The position numbers and the translations under genes were made by a program. This document shows positions 18,914-27,469 of a DNA stretch of 64,000 bases, piece by piece. Below the pieces are notes generated by a model. That model worked only from the letters and a program-made list of their open reading frames with translations, had not been told where the DNA came from and did not search any database. The DNA is from DASQPR01 sp963797675 (GTDB lineage Bacteria; Actinomycetota; Actinomycetes; Mycobacteriales; Micromonosporaceae). The stretch is from assembly GCA_963797675.1 (NCBI GenBank), contig CAWCQQ010000006.1, positions 496,001 through 560,000 on the forward strand. Reading direction: 5' to 3'. Position 1 is the stretch's first letter. Every line of letters begins with the position of its first letter.

Positions 18914-19399
18914 TCAGGTACCCATGTCCGGCAAAGGCGCGGCCTGTCTGTCAACCGATGAGTTCGGGTATTTGCGGGTGAGGTGTCCCAGGCGCACCAG
19001 GGCCTCTTTGTTGCGGGCGTGCAGGACGACGTCGCCGATCTGGTTGCGCAGGGCGAGGGCGGGGCCGTCGACGAACTGTTCCTCCATCCGGACGCGGCAG
19101 GTGGCGGGGTCGGCGGCTTGCCAGGTGAGGTGGACGGTCGCTTCGCCGAACGGCCACAGCCGGGCCCGTAGGAGCAGGGAGTGATCCGGGTCCCAGGAGA
19201 TGACTTCGGTGTTGTCGTTGATCGTGAGCGGCCAGGCGCCGACGCGGTGGTGGACCCGGCTGCCGGGTTGAGGCCAGGTCGGGTCGACGTTGCGGATGTG
19301 GACGGCGCCGACGACCCAATCGGCGTAATTCCAGCCGTCGGCGAGCACCGCGGTGATCTGTGCGGGGTCGGCGTTGATGGAGCGCTCGGTCACGGACAT
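18914..19399 (-). CDS. SRPBCC (START-like) family protein
   Basis: The protein has 161 residues. It opens SVTERSINADPAQITAVLADG and continues NVDPTWPQPGSRVHHRVG, typical of polyketide-cyclase/START-like helix-grip folds. ATG 19399 shares its A with the TGA of the upstream FAD enzyme (TGATG), so the pair is translationally coupled and probably acts on one hydrophobic substrate. The ligand is unknown. Confidence 0.82.
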   Translation of the reverse strand: MSVTERSINADPAQITAVLADGWNYADWVVGAVHIRNVDPTWPQPGSRVHHRVGAWPLTINDNTEVISWDPDHSLLLRARLWPFGEATVHLTWQAADPATCRVRMEEQFVDGPALALRNQIGDVVLHARNKEALVRLGHLTRKYPNSSVDRQAAPLPDMGT

Positions 19400-21021
19400 C
19401 AGGTCTCTCCCTCAGATTGCGGGCCGTCGGCCCGGTAGACAGAGCGGTTGAGGGCCCGGATCGTGGCGGCGTACACGCCACCGGTGATCGGGCGGTTGCG
19501 GGCCAGCGCAGCGCGGGCGGCGTTGGCTCCGGGGCCACCGTGGACTCCGCCGCCGGGATGCGCACTGGCGTTGCACAGGTACAGGCGGTCGATGGGGGTG
19601 TCGGCTCGGCCGAGCCCAGGGACGGGCCGGAAGAACAGTTCCTGGTGGATGGCGGAGGTGCCGCCGCCGATCGCGCCGCCGACCAGGCTCGGATTGCTTC
19701 TGGCGAGATCGTCCGGTCCCTGTACCGCCCGGGCTAGGACCAGGCTTCGGAAACCCGGCGCGTGTTCTTCGATGATGTCCTCGACCTGCTCGGCGTAGGC
19801 GGCGATGTCCACGGCCTGCCAGGTCTCACGCCAGGGCAGGTGGGTGTAGGCCCACATCGCCTCCGTCCCGGTGGGGGAGCGGCTCGGATCGGTGGTGGTC
19901 ATCTGTCCGGTCAGGATGAACGGCCGCCCTGGGACGCGCTGGTTTGCCACCTCCGTCGCATACGTCGACAGTTCCGCCAGACCACCGTCGAGATGCACGG
20001 TGCCGGCCCGCCCGATCCGTGGATTGCGCCACGGCACCTTCCCCGAAAGCGCCCAGTCGATTTTGACGGTCGCGTTGTCCCAGCTGAAGTTGTCCAGATC
20101 GGCGAGGATTCGCGGCGGCAGCGCAGCGGAGTCGAGGAGGTCGCGGTAGAGCAGTGGCGCGGTCACGTCGGCAAGCACAGCGCGACGGGCCTTGAAACCG
20201 CGGCCCTCGGCGGTCACCACACCCAGAGCCCGGCCGCCTCGGACCAGGACCCTTGCCGCGGTGGCGCCGTAGACGATCTCGCCGCCGGCCCGCCGGAGCC
20301 GGTGTTCGAGGGCGGCGGCGAGTTGTCCGGCGCCGCCGAGGGGGACGGGGAAGCCGTCGGTTTGGGCGACCATCGCCATTAGCCAACCGAAGATGCCGCT
20401 GCCGGGCTGGTCGGGGGAGAGGTCGGTGTGTTGGGCACAGCCGGCGAGGAGCAGCCGGGCACCGTCGCCGTGGAAGAGTTCCTGGGTCATTCGCCGCGCC
20501 GGGAGCATCATCGTGCGAGTCAGCCGGAGCAGGTCTGCCGCGCCGACCGTCCGGGCCAGCCGCATCGAGGCGCGGACGGGCGGGAACGGGGTGAACAGGG
20601 CATCGATGAAAGGGGCGCCGATCCGGTTCCAGGCGGCGACCTCGCGTAGCCACCGGTCGCCGTCACCAGCCGCGAACTCCTCCACCGACGCGGCGGTGAC
20701 GTGCGGGTCGCGGTCGAGGATGGCAGCGGTATCGTCGCGGAACACATGGGCGAGGACATGCGGCGCGTGCCGCCACCGCAGGCCTACATCCTCCAGATGC
20801 AGGCTCTGGATGATCGGGCTGGCCGCGGCGAAGGGATAGAACGCGCTGCACAGGTCGTTGACGAATCCGGGCGCGGTGATCTCCGTGCTGTGGATCGCAC
20901 CACCGGCGTGATCGGCTGACTCGAGAACGGTCACCGACCAGCCCTCGTCCGCCAGCAAGTTTGCGGCGACCAGACCGTTGTGACCCCCGCCGATGATCAC
21001 CGCATCCGTTGTGGTCGGCAT
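19399..21021 (-). CDS. FAD-dependent NAD(P)/FAD oxidoreductase, phytoene desaturase-like
   Basis: The protein has 540 residues. The FAD-binding motif is DAVIIGGGHNGLVAANLLA, followed by ESADHAGGAIHS. The C-terminus has LYLCNASAHPGGGVHGGPGAN, the usual end of CrtI/all-trans-retinol-saturase-like enzymes. ATG 21021 starts MPTTTDAVII; an in-frame start 16 codons upstream is less likely. A GGGTAC box lies 10 bases before this ATG. It is coupled to the SRPBCC gene. No other carotenoid genes are in view. Confidence 0.85.
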   Translation of the reverse strand: MPTTTDAVIIGGGHNGLVAANLLADEGWSVTVLESADHAGGAIHSTEITAPGFVNDLCSAFYPFAAASPIIQSLHLEDVGLRWRHAPHVLAHVFRDDTAAILDRDPHVTAASVEEFAAGDGDRWLREVAAWNRIGAPFIDALFTPFPPVRASMRLARTVGAADLLRLTRTMMLPARRMTQELFHGDGARLLLAGCAQHTDLSPDQPGSGIFGWLMAMVAQTDGFPVPLGGAGQLAAALEHRLRRAGGEIVYGATAARVLVRGGRALGVVTAEGRGFKARRAVLADVTAPLLYRDLLDSAALPPRILADLDNFSWDNATVKIDWALSGKVPWRNPRIGRAGTVHLDGGLAELSTYATEVANQRVPGRPFILTGQMTTTDPSRSPTGTEAMWAYTHLPWRETWQAVDIAAYAEQVEDIIEEHAPGFRSLVLARAVQGPDDLARSNPSLVGGAIGGGTSAIHQELFFRPVPGLGRADTPIDRLYLCNASAHPGGGVHGGPGANAARAALARNRPITGGVYAATIRALNRSVYRADGPQSEGET

Positions 21022-21199
21022 ACCGGCGACCGTACCCCTTTCCACCTGCTCGGACCCCGAATTCGCCACCGGGCGGGCGGCTCAAGCGCATCGCTCGCGG
21101 CCCGTCGGGCCGACCCGTGCAACCACAACTCGACCAGCGCAGAACCCGCATACTGCCGGCCGTCCGGACGCGGTTCCGCATGCAGGTTTGGGGCGACGC

Positions 21200-21223
21200 G
21201 TTCGGGGGACAGTGAAGGGGTAC
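21200..21223 (+). promoter_or_regulatory. SigB/SigF-type promoter before the holin-like operon
   Basis: GTTC (21200-21203), a 14-base spacer, then GGGTAC (21218-21223), 21 bases before ATG 21245. The GNNT-N14-16-GGGTAY form is the general-stress sigma consensus in actinobacteria. Confidence 0.55.
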
Positions 21224-21244
21224 AAATCGGAAAGGACGGTCACG

Positions 21245-21676
21245 ATGACTGTTGACCTTGCTACGGCCGCCGCGCAGAACGAATCCGCATCAACGTCGGA
21301 TCTGGTGAGCCGGGCGGCGGAGCAGATCTCCACGCTCGTGCATGACGAACTTGCTCTGGCGAAGAGCGAAATCGTCACCAAAGGCAAACGTGTCGGTGTC
21401 GGCGGCGTTCTTTTCGGTGGCGCCGCCGTCCTGGCCCTCTACGGCCTCGGGCTGGTGATCACCCTGGCGGTGGTGGCGCTCGACCTGGTGTGGCCGTTGT
21501 GGCTCGCCGTCCTCGCGGTCGCGGCCGTGGTGTTCGTGATCGCCGGTATCGCGGCCTTAGCCGGGAGGCGGCAGTTGGCCGGTGCGACACCGCCCCTACC
21601 GACTGAGGCACAGGCGAGCGTCGCCGCCGACATGGAGGCCGTCAAGAACGCTGTTCAGGAAGGACACACTTCATGA
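21245..21676 (+). CDS. Phage holin superfamily-like membrane protein (DUF1469)
   Basis: The protein has 143 residues. GGAAAGGA precedes ATG 21245. An N-terminal amphipathic part (LVSRAAEQISTLVHDELAL) leads into two membrane helices (FGGAAVLALYGLGLVITLAV; LWLAVLAVAAVVFVIAGIAA). Despite the family name, chromosomal copies sit in cell-envelope stress operons. First gene of an operon with DUF3618 and DUF4235 genes, each overlapping the next as ATGA. Confidence 0.82.
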   Translation: MTVDLATAAAQNESASTSDLVSRAAEQISTLVHDELALAKSEIVTKGKRVGVGGVLFGGAAVLALYGLGLVITLAVVALDLVWPLWLAVLAVAAVVFVIAGIAALAGRRQLAGATPPLPTEAQASVAADMEAVKNAVQEGHTS

Positions 21677-22065
21677 CACTCGACAATCCCGACGCGGTAC
21701 TGCGTGACGAGATCGCCCAGACCCGCTCCGACCTCGGCGGCACCATCGAAGCCCTCCTCGCGAAAGCCGACGTGAGAGCCCGCACGAAGGACGCCGTGAA
21801 CGACGTGACAGACCAGGCCAAAGCCTCAGTCCGCGACGGCCGCGACCAGGCACTCGGTGTCGCCACCTCAGTCACCGACCGGGTCATCGACGCCGCCGCC
21901 ATCGTCGGCGACCGGGTGCGTTCCAACGCTGCTGCGGTCAAGGATTCCCTCGCCGACGGCGATGTTATTGGTGCGGTCCGCAAACCGCTTCCGATCGCCG
22001 GTTTCGCGATCACCGCCGCTCTTGTCGGCCTGATCGCCTACCTCGTACGGAGGCGCCGCGCATGA
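21673..22065 (+). CDS. DUF3618 domain-containing membrane-anchored protein
   Basis: The protein has 130 residues. The N-terminal LRDEIAQTRSDLGGTIEALL is the DUF3618 signature. A long charged helical middle (coiled-coil-like, repeated DRV and DQA segments) ends in one C-terminal membrane helix, FAITAALVGLIAYLV, and a basic RRRRA tail. ATG 21673 overlaps the holin-like stop. The role is unknown, probably at the envelope. Confidence 0.85.
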   Translation: MTLDNPDAVLRDEIAQTRSDLGGTIEALLAKADVRARTKDAVNDVTDQAKASVRDGRDQALGVATSVTDRVIDAAAIVGDRVRSNAAAVKDSLADGDVIGAVRKPLPIAGFAITAALVGLIAYLVRRRRA

Positions 22066-22334
22066 GCAACCTCGTCGAGAAGATCGCCTACAAGCCGGTC
22101 GGGATGCTCCTTGGCGCCGGTGCCGGCATCGTGTCCGGATTGGTGTTCAAGCAGATCTGGAAGCGGGTCGGCCGCGACGAAGACGCACCGAACGCCACCG
22201 ACGAGGACCGCAGCTGGGCCGAAGTCCTCGCCGCCGCGGCCCTGCAGGGCGCGATCTTCGCCCTGGTGAAGGCCGCCGTCGACCGGGCTGGCGCGGCCGG
22301 TGTCCGCAAGGTCACCGGCGAATGGCCGGCCTGA
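22062..22334 (+). CDS. DUF4235 domain-containing membrane protein
   Basis: The protein has 90 residues. It starts MSNLVEKIAYKPVGMLLGAGAG and has FKQIWKRVGR, then AAALQGAIFALVKAAVDRAG, matching the DUF4235 pattern of two membrane helices. ATG 22062 overlaps the DUF3618 stop. It commonly travels with DUF3618 and holin-like genes, as here. Confidence 0.85.
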   Translation: MSNLVEKIAYKPVGMLLGAGAGIVSGLVFKQIWKRVGRDEDAPNATDEDRSWAEVLAAAALQGAIFALVKAAVDRAGAAGVRKVTGEWPA

Positions 22335-22380
22335 CCACCACGCCAGGAAAGATCACATCGGACAATTCGAGGAGTAGATC

Positions 22381-22701
22381 ATGAGGACATTCACGTTCGC
22401 CGCGGGCGCTGCCATCGGCTACGTTCTCGGCGCCCGAGCGGGCCGCGAGAAGTACCGACAGATCGTCGACGGTGCCCGCACACTCAGCCAGAAGCCATAT
22501 GTCCAGCAGACCCAGTCAAAGATCAAGGACTTCGTCGGTCAGGGCACGGCGGTTGTCACCGACAAGCTCGGCACCGGCAGCGACGACCCCGTCGGCACTA
22601 GCGCGTCACTCGACAGCGCACCCACTGTCGCAGCGACCCGCTCCACCGCGAAGAAGACCGCGGCCGCGGCGCCTGCCGAGGTCACCGACAACGCGTTCTG
22701 A
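22381..22701 (+). CDS. YtxH-like small membrane protein
   Basis: The protein has 106 residues. A short glycine-rich membrane segment, FAAGAAIGYVLGARAGREKY, opens the protein and is followed by a charged, low-complexity tail rich in Thr, Ala and Lys. GGAG precedes ATG 22381. Probably the last gene of the 21.2-22.7 kb envelope-stress operon, 46 bp after DUF4235. Confidence 0.75.
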   Translation: MRTFTFAAGAAIGYVLGARAGREKYRQIVDGARTLSQKPYVQQTQSKIKDFVGQGTAVVTDKLGTGSDDPVGTSASLDSAPTVAATRSTAKKTAAAAPAEVTDNAF

Positions 22702-22853
22702 TCGCGCCGGCGCGTTAGGCGGTTACCTCACGGCCCGGCGCTGTATCGCAGACAGCAACGAATACTCGAATCGCTGTCGAACGTCTCCATGGTCAATAGC
22801 GCTTGCCCGTACTGCGCCGGGATCGGCCGGGGTCAGGTTCTGACCGTATATCC

Positions 22854-22879
22854 GTTTGGCGGGTGTTCAGGCAGGGAAG
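22854..22879 (+). promoter_or_regulatory. Weak SigB/SigF-type promoter candidate before the hemerythrin gene
   Basis: GTTT (22854-22857), 16-base spacer, GGGAAG (22874-22879). The -10 departs from GGGTAY at one key position. It lies 58 bases before GTG 22938. Confidence 0.35.
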
Positions 22880-22937
22880 ATGGCATCGGCGCCGACCGAC
22901 CAGTGCAGGCAGAAGTGTCGTCAGTAGGGAGTATGCC

Positions 22938-23414
22938 GTGGACGGAATCGTGTTGCTCAAAGACGACCACAAAACCGTCGAAGGGCTGTTCAAGCAGTTT
23001 GAGAAGGGCAAGGGCCGCGCTACGCCGGCCGCTAAGCGCTCGCTCGTCGACCAGATGATCACTGAGTTGACGACGCACACGTTCATCGAGGAGACGATCT
23101 TCTACCCGGCTGCGCGGCGTGAGGTCCCGGACACCACCGACCATGTCCTGGAAAGCGTCGAGGAGCACCACGTCGTGGTGTGGCTCCTGTCGGAGTTGCA
23201 GGACCTCGATCCGAAGGATGAGACGTTCGACGCGAAGGTCACCGTCCTGATCGAAAACGTTCGCCATCACGTCGAGGAAGAGGAAAAGGAATGGTTCCCC
23301 GAGGTCCGCAAGGCGCTCGGCCGCAACCGCCTCGTGGAACTCGGTGAACAGATGGCGGTGGCGAAGAAGGACGCTCCCGCCGATCCGCTGCGGATCCGCT
23401 CCGCCACCCAATGA
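22938..23414 (+). CDS. Hemerythrin HHE domain protein
   Basis: The protein has 158 residues. Iron-ligand positions are visible as DDHKTVEGLF, HTFIEETIFYP, EEHHVVVWLL and HHVEEEEKEWFPEV, the four-helix hemerythrin pattern. It probably binds a di-iron centre for O2, NO or redox sensing. GTG 22938 was chosen because TAGGGAG lies 6 bases upstream. It stands alone between the envelope-stress operon and the HAD gene. Confidence 0.88.
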   Translation: MDGIVLLKDDHKTVEGLFKQFEKGKGRATPAAKRSLVDQMITELTTHTFIEETIFYPAARREVPDTTDHVLESVEEHHVVVWLLSELQDLDPKDETFDAKVTVLIENVRHHVEEEEKEWFPEVRKALGRNRLVELGEQMAVAKKDAPADPLRIRSATQ

Positions 23415-23484
23415 CCGCGCCGGTCCTCCCCCCGGCGGCGCGCGGCCGTACAGGGCGACGGTCCGTGGCGTTGAGTCGAGGTAA

Positions 23485-24165
23485 TCAACGCCACAGGGTG
23501 GCGAGTACAGATTGGTCGATCGCTGCAAGCAGTGCGGAAGGATCGTCGTAGACGGCTACGGCGCCTGCGTCGAGGAGTTCGGCGGCGCTGGTCCCACCGC
23601 AGGTTAGGCCGAGGCACGGCACGCCGGCGTTCCGGCAGGCGTGCACGTCCCAAACGGCGTCGCCGACGAATACCGCCTGGGCCGCCGTCAACCCCGCCTT
23701 GCCGAGGGCAGTCTGCACGATGTCCGGGGACGGTTTGCTGGAATCAGCATCGTCGGCGGTGGTGAACTCGTCGATGTAGTCGTCGGCGTCGAGTGCACGG
23801 CGCAGAGCCGCGAGTTCGCGGGCCTGAGCTGAGGACGCGAGCACGGTTCGCAGGCCGCGGCGTGCGCACGCGGCGACGAGGTCCCGAGCGCCGCTCGTCG
23901 GCTGAAGCACGGGCCAGTACGCGGCCTGTAGTGCCGCGTGCGCGTCAGCGATCTTGCCGTCGTCCTCGTGGTTTCGGTCCGCGCCCAGGAGATGATCGAA
24001 GATGTGGTCGGCACCGATGCCGATAGCCCGGTGGATCCGGGCGGAGGAAACGGTGAGGTCGAACTGCCGGAAGGCCTGCCACCACGAGACAGTATGGAAA
24101 TAGGTGCTGTCCACGAGCGTGCCATCGACATCGAACAGAACACCAACACTTGATTCGGAAGCCAT
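23485..24165 (-). CDS. HAD-superfamily hydrolase (phosphatase/phosphomutase type)
   Basis: The protein has 226 residues. Motif I is LFDVDGTLVDS, motif II VLASSA, the lysine is in SSKPSPD, and motif III is VFVGDAVWD, with an alpha-helical cap after motif I. The substrate is unknown. ATG 24165 lies 8 bases after a GGGTAG box, so the transcript may be leaderless. It sits next to otsA but is not an OtsB-type phosphatase by motif pattern. A truncated paralogue lies at 31472-31633. Confidence 0.88.
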   Translation of the reverse strand: MASESSVGVLFDVDGTLVDSTYFHTVSWWQAFRQFDLTVSSARIHRAIGIGADHIFDHLLGADRNHEDDGKIADAHAALQAAYWPVLQPTSGARDLVAACARRGLRTVLASSAQARELAALRRALDADDYIDEFTTADDADSSKPSPDIVQTALGKAGLTAAQAVFVGDAVWDVHACRNAGVPCLGLTCGGTSAAELLDAGAVAVYDDPSALLAAIDQSVLATLWR

Positions 24166-24173
24166 GTCGATGC

Positions 24174-24198
24174 CTACCCCTGTACTCGCGAAACGAAC
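24174..24198 (-). promoter_or_regulatory. SigB/SigF-type promoter of the HAD gene
   Basis: On the minus strand GTTC (24198-24195), 15-base spacer, GGGTAG (24179-24174). The ATG follows 8 bases later, implying little or no leader. Confidence 0.5.
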
Positions 24199-24303
24199 CA
24201 GCCCAATAGCGGCGTACGGCCGGACTGCGAGCGGGCCGGCGCCATCAGGAGCCAGTCGCGTGACGTCCATTCGACCTCCGCGCACGCCGTGCGGCGATCA
24301 GCG

Positions 24304-25740
24304 TCACGTCCGGTGCAACGGTCCCTGGGTCGTGGTTGTTGGCGGCACCGGCTCGGTCGTCTCCTCGAGCGCGTCGAGAAAGTCGCGGGCCCACCGGTCG
24401 ACGTCATAGGTGCGGACGTGGGCGCGCATACGCCGCATCCGGGCCGCGAGATCGGCGGCATCGGCGTTGAGAGCCTCCAAGATACCGTGTTTGAGGTCTT
24501 CGCTGTCATGCGGATTGACCAGGAAAGCATCGTCGAGTTCGGCGGCGGCGCCGGTGAACTCGCTCAACACCAACACGCCTCCGTCGTCAACGCGGGCGGC
24601 GACAAACTCTTTGGCGACGAGGTTCATGCCGTCGCGCAGCGGTGTCACGACCATGACATCGGCGGCAAGGTACAGGGCGACGAGTTCGTCGCGGTCGACG
24701 GACTGGCGTAGGTAGTGCACCGGCGCCCGGCCGACGTCACCGAATTCGCCGCTGATCCGCCCGACCTCGGCCTCGACACGCTGTCGCAGCCGCTGATACT
24801 GGCCGACACCTTGCCGGCTAGGAATGGCGACCTGGACAAGGACCACCTGATCGTTGCTCAGGGTGCCGTCGGCGAGGAGGTCGTGGAAGGCGGCGAGCCG
24901 CTGTTCGATGCCCTTCGTGTAGTCGAGACGGTCGACGCCCAGCAGCAGCCGACGCGACCCTAATTCCGTCTTGATTTGCGCCGCCCTCGCCTGTACCCGC
25001 GGGTCTGCTGCGCTTTGTTCGATGGCGGCGGTATCGATCGAGATCGGGAATGCCCGGGCAGTGACGATCCGGCCTTCGTAGGCGACCCGGTCGACCGTGG
25101 GCTCTACGTCCAGGAGACGGGCGGCGAGCTGCAGAAAGTTCTGGGCGGCGAGCGGCCGTTGGAAGCCGACGAGATCCGCCCCCAGGAGGCCGCTGATCAC
25201 CCGACGGCGACCAGGTAGCTGCATGAACAGTTCCACCGGCGGAAACGGGATGTGGAGGAAGAAACCGATCCGTAAGTCCGGGCGCAGCGCCCGCAGCATC
25301 GCAGGTACCAGCATCAACTGGTAGTCGTGCACCCACACCGTGGCATCCGGTGCGGCAAGCGCGGCGGCCGCCTCAGCGAAGCGTCGGTTGACTGCCTGGT
25401 AAGCGTGCCACCAGTCCTGCCGGTAGACGGGTTGTTCAACGGCGTCGTGGAACAGTGGCCAGAGGGTGGCGTTGGATTCGCCTTCGTAGTATTCGTCGAG
25501 TTCCGTGGTATTCAACGCCAGCGGATGCAGGTGCATACCGTCGAAGACGAATGGCTCGAGTTCCTGTCCCGCGCTCCCGGACGATCCCAGCCAGGCGCCT
25601 TCGGCCTTGGCGACGACCGGGTGCAGGGCGCTGACCAGACCACCGGCGCTGATCGCCCACCTGCGCTGATCGTCGGCATCGGTGTGCTCGTCGACCGGGA
25701 GCCGGTTCGCCACGACCACGAACCCATACGATCCGCTCAT
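24304..25740 (-). CDS. otsA: Trehalose-6-phosphate synthase
   Basis: The protein has 478 residues, normal for GT20. It joins UDP- or ADP/GDP-glucose to glucose 6-phosphate to make trehalose 6-phosphate in the cytoplasm. Visible motifs: VVVANRLPV, the glycine-rich SAGGLVSAL, VHDYQLMLVP, FFLHIPFPP, GVDRLDYTKGI and TPLRDGMNLVAKE. ATG 25740 has AGGAGA 6 bases upstream. A GGGTAT box lies 27 bases before the ATG but without a matching -35. No otsB is in view. Trehalose is a stress protectant, in keeping with the neighbouring sigma factor. Confidence 0.95.
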   Translation of the reverse strand: MSGSYGFVVVANRLPVDEHTDADDQRRWAISAGGLVSALHPVVAKAEGAWLGSSGSAGQELEPFVFDGMHLHPLALNTTELDEYYEGESNATLWPLFHDAVEQPVYRQDWWHAYQAVNRRFAEAAAALAAPDATVWVHDYQLMLVPAMLRALRPDLRIGFFLHIPFPPVELFMQLPGRRRVISGLLGADLVGFQRPLAAQNFLQLAARLLDVEPTVDRVAYEGRIVTARAFPISIDTAAIEQSAADPRVQARAAQIKTELGSRRLLLGVDRLDYTKGIEQRLAAFHDLLADGTLSNDQVVLVQVAIPSRQGVGQYQRLRQRVEAEVGRISGEFGDVGRAPVHYLRQSVDRDELVALYLAADVMVVTPLRDGMNLVAKEFVAARVDDGGVLVLSEFTGAAAELDDAFLVNPHDSEDLKHGILEALNADAADLAARMRRMRAHVRTYDVDRWARDFLDALEETTEPVPPTTTTQGPLHRT

Positions 25741-25963
25741 GGAAATCTCCTGTCGTCTGACCGGTCGATACCCGGCCCGCATCATGATCGCGACGACGTC
25801 GCGCATCCAGGGCGCCGCGGTGACCAGTGTTCCGTCTTCGGTGCGCGGGGCGGTGCCGAACGCGATGATCGCCGACGGCCGATAGCAGAACGGTCGACGG
25901 CTGCAGGGTCCGCTACCTGGAGTGTCACGAACCAGCGTTACGCCGATGATCCACTATCGGAAA

Positions 25964-25979
25964 ATCTGCGATAGCAGAT
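25964..25979. repeat. Perfect inverted repeat upstream of the sigma-factor promoter
   Basis: ATCTGC (25964-25969), GATA, GCAGAT (25974-25979). It abuts the -35 at 25981. A second palindrome, TCGCCG-TTC-CGGCGA (25987-26001), fills the promoter spacer. The 400 bp between otsA and the sigma gene holds these sites and no gene. Confidence 0.5.
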
Positions 25980-25980
25980 A

Positions 25981-26008
25981 TTGACATCGCCGTTCCGGCG
26001 ATTAATGT
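25981..26008 (+). promoter_or_regulatory. Housekeeping-type promoter of the stress sigma gene
   Basis: TTGACA (25981-25986), 16-base spacer, TAATGT (26003-26008). Perfect -35 and good -10, about 135 bases before ATG 26143. Two palindromes overlap it and are probable operators. Confidence 0.6.
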
Positions 26009-26142
26009 CTGTGTCGACGGTTTCGTACCGTGCCGGGGCTCGAGAACACGGGTCGCGGGTTGTGCACAGTGTGCGTCGAATGAGTCCTGCCGTGATCGTG
26101 ACGGCCGCGACACATCTGGACGCCACAGCACATGGAGTTCTC

Positions 26143-26961
26143 ATGAACGAGTCCATCACGCTTCTGGCACCATCCAACTCCGCCGTATCCGACGTGCCGA
26201 CCAGGCCCGGTACGGACCTCGACGCCTATCTCGCGACGAGACTGCAGACCATGGCATCTCTGCCGGCCGGTGACCCTACCCGACACCGCCTCCGCGCCGA
26301 GGTCATCTGTGCTTGTCTGCCGGTCGTCCGCCGGCTTGCCGCCCGTTTCTACGGGCGGGGTGAGACCAGCGACGATCTGATCCAGATCGCCACCATCGGC
26401 TTGATCAAGTCGGTGGATCGGTTCGACCCGGACCGGGAAACCCAGTTCCTGTCGTACGCGACTCCGACGATCCTCGGCGAGATCAAGCGCCACTTCCGGG
26501 ACAAGGGCTGGAGCATCAAGGTGTCCCGGCCGATGCAGGAGCTGTACCTGGATATCACCCGTCTTCTGCCCGACCTCACACAGCAGTTGGGACGCACCCC
26601 GCGGATCGCCGACATCGCTGAGCACCTCGACGTTTCGCCGGCCGAGGTCATGAACGGCCTGGAATGCGGGCAGGCGTACCGCCCGCGATCACTATCGACG
26701 CCCATCGGCGAGGGAATCGCCCTGGCCGAGATCATCGGCGGTGCCGACCCCCGGATGGAGTCGGTCGCCGACCGTGCCACCCTGCGGGATCTCCTCGCCG
26801 AGGTTCCGGAACGCGAGCGCCAGATTCTCGGCATGCGGTTCTTTGAGAACCTCACGCAATGCGAGATCGCCGAGCGTATCGGCGTATCCCAGATGCACGT
26901 GTCTCGTCTGCTGACCCGCACGCTCACCGATCTGCGCCAACGAGCGCTCGCCGCGGAATAG
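26143..26961 (+). CDS. SigB/SigF/SigG-family RNA polymerase sigma factor
   Basis: The protein has 272 residues. Region 2 reads SDDLIQIATIGLIKSVDRFDP and FLSYATPTILGEIKRHFRD. Region 3 has GRTPRIADIAEHL, and region 4 has LPEVPERERQ-like VPERERQILGMRF, then QCEIAERIGVSQMHVSRLL. This is the type controlled by RsbW/STAS partner switching, and such modules lie at 16.2-18.9 kb and 33.2-34.4 kb. ATG 26143 has GGAG 6 bases upstream; the frame opens further upstream but without support. A 15-bp hairpin follows the stop. Confidence 0.93.
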   Translation: MNESITLLAPSNSAVSDVPTRPGTDLDAYLATRLQTMASLPAGDPTRHRLRAEVICACLPVVRRLAARFYGRGETSDDLIQIATIGLIKSVDRFDPDRETQFLSYATPTILGEIKRHFRDKGWSIKVSRPMQELYLDITRLLPDLTQQLGRTPRIADIAEHLDVSPAEVMNGLECGQAYRPRSLSTPIGEGIALAEIIGGADPRMESVADRATLRDLLAEVPERERQILGMRFFENLTQCEIAERIGVSQMHVSRLLTRTLTDLRQRALAAE

Positions 26962-26968
26962 CACGTGC

Positions 26969-27003
26969 GCGGCCGTGACCGGCCAAGCGCCGGTCACGGC
27001 CGC
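26969..27003 (+). terminator. Strong stem-loop terminator after the sigma gene
   Basis: GCGGCCGTGACCGGC (26969-26983) pairs perfectly with 26989-27003 around a 5-base loop, 7 bases after the stop. Confidence 0.75.
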
Positions 27004-27103
27004 GGTACGGCGACGCAGTTCCGGGGTCGGCTCGACCACGGGGGCCGTCAACGCCGATCGCCGGCCCCATGGTCGGGCACCGGCGATCGGAGACGAGCTC
27101 AGG

Positions 27104-27277
27104 CTATTTCGTGAACGCGTCCTTGACCTTTTCACCGGCCTGCTTGAGGTCGCCCGCAGCCTGGTCCTTGTGGCCTTCGGCTTCGAGGTCATGGTCATTG
27201 GTAGCCTTGCCGACGCCTTCCTTGACCTTGCCGGCAAGTTCCTGCGCCTTGTTGTCGATCTTGTCATCGAGTCCCAT
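27104..27277 (-). CDS. CsbD family small stress protein
   Basis: The protein has 57 residues: MGLDDKIDNKAQELAGKVKE, then GVGKATNDHDLEAEGHKDQA, ending KVKDAFTK. This is the CsbD pattern of a charged, helical stress protein whose mechanism is unknown. AAGGGA precedes ATG 27277. In Bacillus csbD belongs to the SigB regulon, and a GTTT-N16-GGGTAG promoter lies upstream here. Confidence 0.9.
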   Translation of the reverse strand: MGLDDKIDNKAQELAGKVKEGVGKATNDHDLEAEGHKDQAAGDLKQAGEKVKDAFTK

Positions 27278-27352
27278 CACAGGTCCCTTCTTGCACCATC
27301 ACGCGCGACGGCGACGAGATGATGCTGGTTGGTGTGACGCCGCGAGATAGAG

Positions 27353-27378
27353 CTACCCGGCGTTGGCCGTCGCCAAAC
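27353..27378 (-). promoter_or_regulatory. SigB/SigF-type promoter of the csbD-like gene
   Basis: On the minus strand GTTT (27378-27375), 16-base spacer, GGGTAG (27358-27353), about 75 bases before ATG 27277. Confidence 0.65.
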
Positions 27379-27469
27379 GCCTTTCACGCGACACAGTCGT
27401 GGTACCGGGCCTGTCCGACCTGTGGAAACGTGATCCGCCGGCCGCGGCGGTCCGGGCCTATCGCGATCG

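Noticed and set aside
21673..22334. Reading the holin-like/DUF3618/DUF4235 operon as a prophage lysis module
   Set aside because: No endolysin, capsid or integrase is near. This gene set is a common chromosomal envelope-stress operon in actinobacteria.
25768..25773. GGGTAT box upstream of otsA as a SigB-type promoter
   Set aside because: No GTTT-like -35 at 14-16 bases (the positions read CGCG/GCGA). Kept only as a comment on otsA.
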